Below, one piece after another: positions 1-3,387 of a stretch of 5,453 nt of DNA (positions are counted from its first letter, which is position 1; every line of letters begins with the position of its first letter). The notes beneath the pieces were generated by a model. The model did not search any database, was not told the DNA's origin, and saw only the letters and a list, made by a program, of their open reading frames with translations. The translations under genes were made by a program, and so were the position numbers. This stretch comes from Dethiobacter sp. (GTDB lineage Bacteria; Bacillota; Dethiobacteria; DTU022): positions 1 through 5,453 of the forward strand of contig JAGXSR010000152.1 of NCBI GenBank assembly GCA_018333405.1. Direction: 5' to 3'.

Positions 1-1
1 A

Positions 2-178
2 AGCTTTGAACCCACCGGGAACAAGATTTTAGAGCTGTTCAAACCGGTGAAGATAGTTTATGTCAAAGAAGGCGGTAAAGTTAAACGATTTTTACCGGAG
101 CGCTATCTTGAGCTCAACCGGGCGATACAAATGATCGGTCTTAAGATAGAGATCTACATCAAACCAAGGTCTCCTTAA
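2..178 (+). CDS. C-terminal fragment of an unidentified protein, possibly a transposase
   Basis: An open frame enters from the left edge and ends at TAA 176-178, giving the last 58 residues of a protein. The visible tail is basic, alternates beta-like and helical stretches (ILELFKPVKIVYVKEGGKVK, then RYLELNRAIQMIGLKIEIYI) and ends in KPRSP. A short strand-rich segment followed by a terminal helix plus 'LGL/IGL' resembles the end of some IS4/IS1634-type transposases. This is an impression of style only, because no catalytic DDE residue lies inside the window. The integrase remnant begins just 15 bases after the stop and lacks its own N-terminus, which would fit a mobile element having landed there. 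The frame is well supported by sensible amino-acid composition and absence of stops; the function is a low-confidence guess. Confidence 0.55.
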   Translation, partial: SFEPTGNKILELFKPVKIVYVKEGGKVKRFLPERYLELNRAIQMIGLKIEIYIKPRSP

Positions 179-192
179 GACACCAGCTCCCA

Positions 193-630
193 TTGCCAAA
201 TAACGGTGAAAGAAATTGTAGGTTCTTAGAAGCAGGGGTGCGGAAGATGAGTTATAAGGCGCTATTCTCTCTGTTGTTGGCTTCCGGTATGCGTCCAGGC
301 GAAGCGCTGGCGTTAAAGTGGACTGACTTAGATATTAAAAAAGGCAGGGCGCATGTGCAAAGGGCGCTGTTTAAAAAGGGGTTAAACTGGAGCCTGGGAG
401 AGCCGAAAACGGCACGGAGCAGGCGATCCATACCGTTACCGCCAAGTGTTATAAAGGATCTGGAAGAACATCGCAAAAACCAGCTTGGGGAAATTATTAA
501 AGCAAAGCCGGAAACCTACCAGGGCAACGATCTGGTTTTTGCCGGTAAGACGGGGGAACCGCTTGACCATAAAAATATCTATAACCGGCACTTTAAACCG
601 CTGCTGAAAGACGCCGGACTGCCTGATATG
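193..630 (+). pseudogene. Tyrosine recombinase (phage/ICE-type integrase) remnant, truncated at both ends
   Basis: The frame from TTG 193 encodes the first part of a tyrosine recombinase catalytic domain. Residues 10-43 carry the first catalytic arginine (R34) in SGMRPGEALALKW. Residues 44-83 hold the beta-hairpin with the likely catalytic lysine (K72) in EPKTARSRRSIPLP. Residues 113-145 contain DLVFAGKTGEPL and the run up to GLPD that normally precedes the HDLRHT box. After residue 145 (base 627) the similarity stops. The HxxR motif, the following His/Trp and the nucleophilic tyrosine are all missing, and the open frame runs on only through spacer and into the tRNA-Gln gene read backwards. 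The N-terminal SAM-like DNA-binding domain is also absent, and the TTG start has no clear ribosome binding site. The protein cannot be a working recombinase. Its position, pointing at the 3' end of a tRNA gene, suggests the relic of an integrated element. Confidence 0.85.
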
Positions 631-703
631 TTTAGTGGCAGCACACACAAGCGCACAAAACAGCTCCGCACACTATACGCACACAAGTTGCAATCGAGAC
701 CCC

Positions 704-724
704 AAAAACCCTTTAAAAATGGGC
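704..724 (-). terminator. Weak candidate terminator of the tRNA-His/tRNA-Gln transcript
   Basis: On the minus strand, eight bases beyond the encoded CCA of tRNA-Gln, the sequence reads GCCC, a nine-base AT-rich loop (ATTTTTAAA), GGG and TTTTT. The stem is only three to four pairs, so this is a poor intrinsic terminator. It is the only hairpin plus U-run seen just downstream of the tRNA operon. RNase processing of a longer transcript is an equally good explanation. Confidence 0.3.
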
Positions 725-731
725 ATAAAAA

Positions 732-806
732 TGGCTGGGGCGGTAGGATTCGAACCTACGAGTGCGGGATCCAAAGTCCCGTGCCTTACCGCTTGGCCAC
801 ACCCCA
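732..806 (-). tRNA. tRNA-Gln (anticodon UUG)
   Basis: The reverse complement folds as a complete tRNA. The acceptor stem is TGGGGTG/CGCCCCA with one T-G wobble. T8 and a D-arm starting GGCCAAGCGG follow. The anticodon stem CGGGA/TCCCG encloses the loop CTTTGGA with anticodon TTG (glutamine, CAA/CAG). The T-arm is GTAGG-TTCGAAT-CCTAC, the discriminator is G73 and CCA is encoded (732-734). It is the second gene of an operon, 22 bp downstream of tRNA-His. Its 3' end faces the integrase remnant, the usual side for integration of tRNA-targeting elements. Reading the plus strand through it gives the well-known artefact peptide GGRIRTYECGIQSP, which is not a protein. Confidence 0.97.
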
Positions 807-828
807 ACGCAATCATCTACTCTTAATC

Positions 829-906
829 TGGGGTGAGTGATGGGGTTCGAACCCACGGCCTCCAGGGCCACAACCTGGCGCTCTAACCAACTGAGCTACA
901 CCCACC
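829..906 (-). tRNA. tRNA-His (anticodon GUG)
   Basis: The reverse complement is a full tRNA. The acceptor stem is GTGGGTG/CACTCAC with a G-T pair at position 4, followed by a D-arm with AGCTCAGTTGGTTAGAGC. The anticodon stem CCAGG/CCTGG encloses TTGTGGC with anticodon GTG. The T-arm is built around GTGGG-TTCGAAC-CCCAT. The base before G1 is also G (906), opposite C73 (832), the G-1:C73 identity pair characteristic of bacterial tRNA-His. CCA is encoded at 829-831. It is the promoter-proximal gene of the His-Gln operon. Confidence 0.97.
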
Positions 907-934
907 GCGTGAGTTAATTTAGGCTTGCGAAGTT

Positions 935-963
935 ATTTTAGCACGCCCCTGCTTAAAAGTCAA
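935..963 (-). promoter_or_regulatory. Sigma-A promoter of the tRNA-His/tRNA-Gln operon
   Basis: On the minus strand a -35 box TTGACT (958-963) is followed by a 17 bp spacer and a -10 box TAAAAT (935-940). Each hexamer differs from consensus at one position. Transcription would begin near 928, about 20 bases before tRNA-His, a normal leader for tRNA genes. An 8 bp inverted repeat, GCCCCTGC (945-952) and GCAGGGGC (981-988), has one arm in the spacer and the other upstream of the -35 box. No other credible promoter was found for these tRNAs. Confidence 0.85.
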
Positions 964-1184
964 CGCGCGAGGTTTTGCGGGCAGGGGCAAAAAAAACTAT
1001 CCGGCGACGCTTCAGCGACCCGTTTCAATGAACGGATTAGCTTATCAGCGCTATTTTTCTATCTGCCTCAATTTCTTTATTTCAACACTAAACGTGATAT
1101 TTTTTTAGCATATAAAATCAGCTCCCGGTATCAATCTTACACTATTTTTGTGTAACATTTAATAACCGTTTTGCTGCCCGATTT
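964..1184. other. Intergenic region without a credible gene
   Basis: This stretch between the tRNA promoter and the end of the Mur-ligase gene is AT-rich in its second half, with long T runs, and shows no convincing coding frame. The one frame that stays open (925-1155, +) overlaps the tRNA promoter, has no ribosome binding site and gives a low-complexity Phe/Ser/Tyr-rich peptide. Small hairpins are visible: CCGTT/AACGG at 1020-1035 and a larger imperfect one at 1126-1168. The region may simply be the 3' untranslated end of the Mur-ligase transcript. Confidence 0.5.
1126..1168. repeat. Imperfect inverted repeat downstream of the Mur-ligase gene
   Basis: CGGTAT (1126-1131) pairs with ATAACCG (1162-1168) with a single bulged base. 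Inside it TTACAC (1137-1142) pairs perfectly with GTGTAA (1150-1155) around a seven-base loop. It begins 17 bases past the Mur-ligase stop on the minus strand and could end or stabilise that transcript. It lacks an immediate U-run (GGAGCTGATTTTAT follows), so a standard intrinsic terminator is not well supported. Confidence 0.35.
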
Positions 1185-2924
1185 TTACATCCCGGCTACC
1201 CGGTAGCGCAGCGCTTTGTATAATTTTTCTGTTTCCAGGTGGGGGCGTTGTTGCTTTAGCTGTTCCAGACAAATCCGGGCGCCGTGATCCATCCCCTGGC
1301 AGCCGGCCAGAAGCAGCACATCTCCCGGCTGCGTTTGGGCCAGCCCCTCGGCGATTGCCTGGGGCAGCTCGGGAAAGATAATCGTTTTCAGACCCGCTTC
1401 GGCCATCACTGCGCGGAAAACAGATTCCTCTTCTTTTGTGACCATGTCTTTTTCCAAAACATGACTTATGCTGGTAGTGGCGATGATCTTTTTTAAGCCT
1501 AAGACTGGCGCCCACCGGGCTAAAGCCTCGGCGTTTTCCCGGTTTACCGTGACACCCCGGCTTCCCCGGATGGCATATACCAGATGCAGGTCGCGGTATT
1601 CCATAAATTTTAAGGTTTCCAGGGTTACGTCGATATTACCGCTGTTGGCAAAATGATCGTCGATCACCTTTATATCGTCTTCAAATATCAGCTCAAAGCG
1701 CCGTTCCACGCCGCGAAAGTTTTGCAGAGCATGTTGTATGGTTTCTACCGGGACGCCGCAGAGCAGTCCGGCCAGCACAGCCACCATGGCGTTATATACG
1801 CTGTGCAGGCCGAGAACGGAAAGTTCGATATCAAAACGTACAGGTTCTGTAGCCATCTGCCCGGCAATAGAGCGGTTTTTGATCTCAACAGTAAACCGGG
1901 CTCGTCCGGTGGACAGATCAAGGTTTCTAACCAGGCAATCCGCCCGGCTGTTTTTGATCCCGTAAGTGATCGTTTTAGCCTGGGTTTGGCTGACCAGGTT
2001 TGCTGCTTCGGGGCAGTCCAGGTTGAAGATGGCCCATTGATGCGGACCAGCTTCCCGGATCAGCTTCGCTTTGGCGTTAAAGTAGGCTTCGAAGGAGCCG
2101 TGCAGATCGATATGCTCCCGGCTGATGTTGTTTATGGCAACAATATCAAAATCAACATTTCCTGCCCGGAACAGCTCCAGCCCTGATGAGGAAACCTCCA
2201 TAGCCACGTGAGTAATACCATGTTCCACCATCTGATCAAACAGATAGTGCAGGTCCAGCGATTCAGGTGTGGTCAGCAGCGCCGGGCGAATGGTGCCGCC
2301 GATCTTGACGACAACAGTGCCGATTAGCCCCGTTTTCAGCCCATGTTCCTCCAGAATGGCATTGGTCATGAAAGCGGTGGTGGTTTTTCCATTCGTGGCG
2401 GTTACACCGATTACCTTCAGTTTTTGTGATGGGTGTCCGTAATAATGATCAGCCAGGGCAGCCAGAGCCTGTCTGCTGTTGGCGACCCGGAACTGGGGTA
2501 TAGGGATACCGTTTTGTATTTGCTCCACCACCGCTGCTGCCGCTCCTTTTTCTGCGGCCTGGGCCAGGTAGCGATGGCCGTCGGTCTTATAACCTTTTAT
2601 ACATACAAAAAGATGGCCCGGCATAACCCGCTCCGAATGATAGGCCAAACCTGTTACGGAAAAATCACGCGATGAAGTGGCCTCGAGTATATCCAACGGT
2701 TGAAGCAGTTGTTTTAAGCCGTTCACAGGATATTGTGCACCTCCGCTGTACAGGTAGTCCTCTTTCGTAAACCGGCTAGTGAGTCTGTGCGCCTCTTTTT
2801 TCCTGGGAGCTTTCATCTTTTGCTCAGATTGGCCGGGCATTTTAAAAAGCGGCTTCGGCGAAACTACCAAGTACGATATCCCGGTTCTTCGTGATCCATG
2901 CACTATTGTCCTGCCTGTGAGCAT
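1185..2924 (-). CDS. MurE-like Mur ligase family protein with atypical C-terminal motifs
   Basis: A member of the ATP-dependent Mur ligase family, cytoplasmic enzymes that join an amino acid or peptide to a carboxylate through an acyl-phosphate. Residues about 65-165 match the MurE N-terminal substrate domain (DSR-like SERVMPGHLFVCIKGYKTDGH, then GAAAAVVE). Residues 171-183 are the P-loop GVTATNGKTTT. TTPES (218-222), MEVSSSGLEL (242-251), NISREHIDLHGS (266-277) and the carbamylated-lysine region YFNAKAKL (K285) follow MurE closely. LGLHSVYNAM (371-380) closes the central domain. The C-terminal domain departs from true MurE: IDDHFANSGNID replaces the DYAHTPD box, AIRGSRGVTVNREN replaces the glycine-rich GGDRDRGKR segment, the DNPR/DNPA amino-acid-recognition motif is absent, and GCQGMDHG replaces GKGHE. 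Its normal peptidoglycan role is therefore doubtful and its substrate unknown. At 579 residues it is longer than usual (about 490). The start is uncertain: ATG 2924 has no good ribosome binding site, GTG 2903 has AGGA five bases upstream, and ATG 2816 is also possible; the first 50 residues look unlike the family. It lies behind ferredoxin on the same strand. Confidence 0.88.
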   Translation of the reverse strand: MLTGRTIVHGSRRTGISYLVVSPKPLFKMPGQSEQKMKAPRKKEAHRLTSRFTKEDYLYSGGAQYPVNGLKQLLQPLDILEATSSRDFSVTGLAYHSERVMPGHLFVCIKGYKTDGHRYLAQAAEKGAAAAVVEQIQNGIPIPQFRVANSRQALAALADHYYGHPSQKLKVIGVTATNGKTTTAFMTNAILEEHGLKTGLIGTVVVKIGGTIRPALLTTPESLDLHYLFDQMVEHGITHVAMEVSSSGLELFRAGNVDFDIVAINNISREHIDLHGSFEAYFNAKAKLIREAGPHQWAIFNLDCPEAANLVSQTQAKTITYGIKNSRADCLVRNLDLSTGRARFTVEIKNRSIAGQMATEPVRFDIELSVLGLHSVYNAMVAVLAGLLCGVPVETIQHALQNFRGVERRFELIFEDDIKVIDDHFANSGNIDVTLETLKFMEYRDLHLVYAIRGSRGVTVNRENAEALARWAPVLGLKKIIATTSISHVLEKDMVTKEEESVFRAVMAEAGLKTIIFPELPQAIAEGLAQTQPGDVLLLAGCQGMDHGARICLEQLKQQRPHLETEKLYKALRYRVAGM

Positions 2925-2936
2925 CAGGAGAGATCT

Positions 2937-2968
2937 AAAAGGCGGAGAGCCCGCCGTCGGCGGGCTCT
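2937..2968 (-). terminator. GC-rich hairpin between ferredoxin and Mur ligase: terminator or attenuator
   Basis: A perfect 10 bp stem with a 3-base loop is formed by AGAGCCCGCC (2946-2955) and GGCGGGCTCT (2959-2968). On the minus strand the right arm of this stem also belongs to a second, shorter hairpin, GGCGG-GCTCT-CCGCC (2955-2941), which is followed directly by TTTT (2940-2937) and so looks like an intrinsic terminator. The two folds share bases and exclude each other, the arrangement expected of an attenuator. It sits 21 bases after the ferredoxin stop and 12 bases before ATG 2924, so it would separate the two genes transcriptionally or regulate read-through. Confidence 0.55.
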
Positions 2969-2989
2969 AAAAAATTGGGCTTAAAGTGT

Positions 2990-3175
2990 CTATTCGCTGA
3001 TTTCTATCGCTTCTACCGGGCATTCTTCCGCGGTTTCGCGTACTTTCTCTTCCAGGTCGGCAGGGACGGTACTAACCTTAACCTCAGCTTTTTCGTCTCC
3101 CAGCTCAAAAACCTCGGGACAGATGTCTTCACAGATTCCGCACGCGCTGCATTCGTCGTTAACTCTGACTTCCAT
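2990..3175 (-). CDS. Small single-cluster [4Fe-4S] ferredoxin
   Basis: A 61-residue acidic electron carrier of the cytoplasm. It has the monocluster ferredoxin pattern: Cys9-x2-Cys12-x2-Cys15 near the N-terminus and Cys52-Pro53 near the C-terminus as the four cluster ligands. A fifth cysteine (C19, in EDICPEVFEL) sits where Thermotoga-type ferredoxins have a non-ligand cysteine. The remainder (LGDEKAEVKV, then ECPVEAIEISE) follows the usual two-fold ferredoxin layout with the second cluster lost, and the length is standard. The start ATG 3175 is secure: AAGGAGG (3183-3189) lies seven bases upstream. The protein would carry low-potential electrons between oxidoreductases of anaerobic metabolism; no partner enzyme is present in the window. 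A hairpin follows the stop, and the Mur-ligase gene lies next on the same strand. No clear -35/-10 pair was found upstream. TAATTT with TTCTTA 17 bp away, in 3199-3227, is only a weak possibility. Confidence 0.95.
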   Translation of the reverse strand: MEVRVNDECSACGICEDICPEVFELGDEKAEVKVSTVPADLEEKVRETAEECPVEAIEISE

Positions 3176-3189
3176 ATGACAACCTCCTT

Positions 3190-3347
3190 AGTCCAGATTA
3201 AATTACACAAAACACTATTCGCTAAGAAAAAAGTTTCCCCTTTTTTTTATTGCTATATTTTCCGGCCGCTTGAGGAAACAGCTGAACTCTGATGGCAGCG
3301 GAGGGATAACCTTCATTAAAGGAATTCGACTGTTTTGGAGGAATAAA
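3190..3347. other. Divergent intergenic region between ferredoxin and the SpoIID-like gene
   Basis: This stretch separates two divergently read genes and must hold promoters for both unless transcription enters from outside. It contains an A-run/T-run pair (3226-3249, AAAAAAG and then TTTTTTTT around CCCC) that could bend DNA or form a weak AT-rich hairpin, and the TGCTATATT element. No coding frame is credible, and no clear operator or riboswitch is recognised. Confidence 0.45.
3251..3259 (+). promoter_or_regulatory. Candidate extended -10 promoter element toward the SpoIID-like gene
   Basis: TGCTATATT reads as an extended -10 element (TGn plus TATATT), preceded by a T-rich tract that could serve as an upstream-curved region. 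No good -35 box lies at the expected distance (AAGTTT at 3231-3236). It would give a leader of about 120 bases before ATG 3388. No obvious sporulation sigma-E/F/G promoter was recognised in 3190-3387, so the control of this gene stays open. Confidence 0.25.
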
Positions 3348-3374
3348 GTGCTTAACCCGCATCATATTGATTGA
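3348..3374 (+). CDS. Possible eight-codon leader ORF upstream of the SpoIID-like gene
   Basis: GTG 3348 is preceded by TTTTGGAGGAATAAA, with a strong GGAGG six bases away. It opens a frame of eight codons reading (M)LNPHHID before TGA at 3372-3374. The stop lies one base before the GGAGG (3376-3380) of the next gene, so ribosomes ending here could reinitiate at ATG 3388. The frame is too short for coding statistics. The case rests on the good ribosome binding site and the tight spacing, and chance is a fair alternative. Confidence 0.3.
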   Translation: MLNPHHID

Positions 3375-3387
3375 CGGAGGCGCAAAG

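Noticed and set aside
631..840. Open frames across the tRNA genes, including peptides containing GGRIRTYECGIQSP and GAVGFEPTSAGSK.
   Set aside because: These are antisense translations of tRNA-Gln, a well-known database artefact; the DNA folds as a complete tRNA on the other strand.
1060..1090. Possible minus-strand promoter TTGAAA with TAGAAA 18 bp away.
   Set aside because: It lies in AT-rich DNA where such matches are common, and a far better promoter sits immediately before the tRNA genes.
925..1155. 76-codon open frame on the plus strand.
   Set aside because: No ribosome binding site, overlaps the strong tRNA promoter on the other strand, and the peptide is low in complexity without any recognisable motif.
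1653..2186. 177-codon plus-strand frame opposite the Mur ligase.
   Set aside because: It lies wholly inside a gene with clear family motifs on the opposite strand, and its composition is that of a shadow frame.
3222..3250. A-run/T-run pair that could be read as an AT-rich terminator hairpin.
   Set aside because: No gene on either strand ends into it, and an all-AT stem would be weak; it is more likely a promoter-upstream tract.
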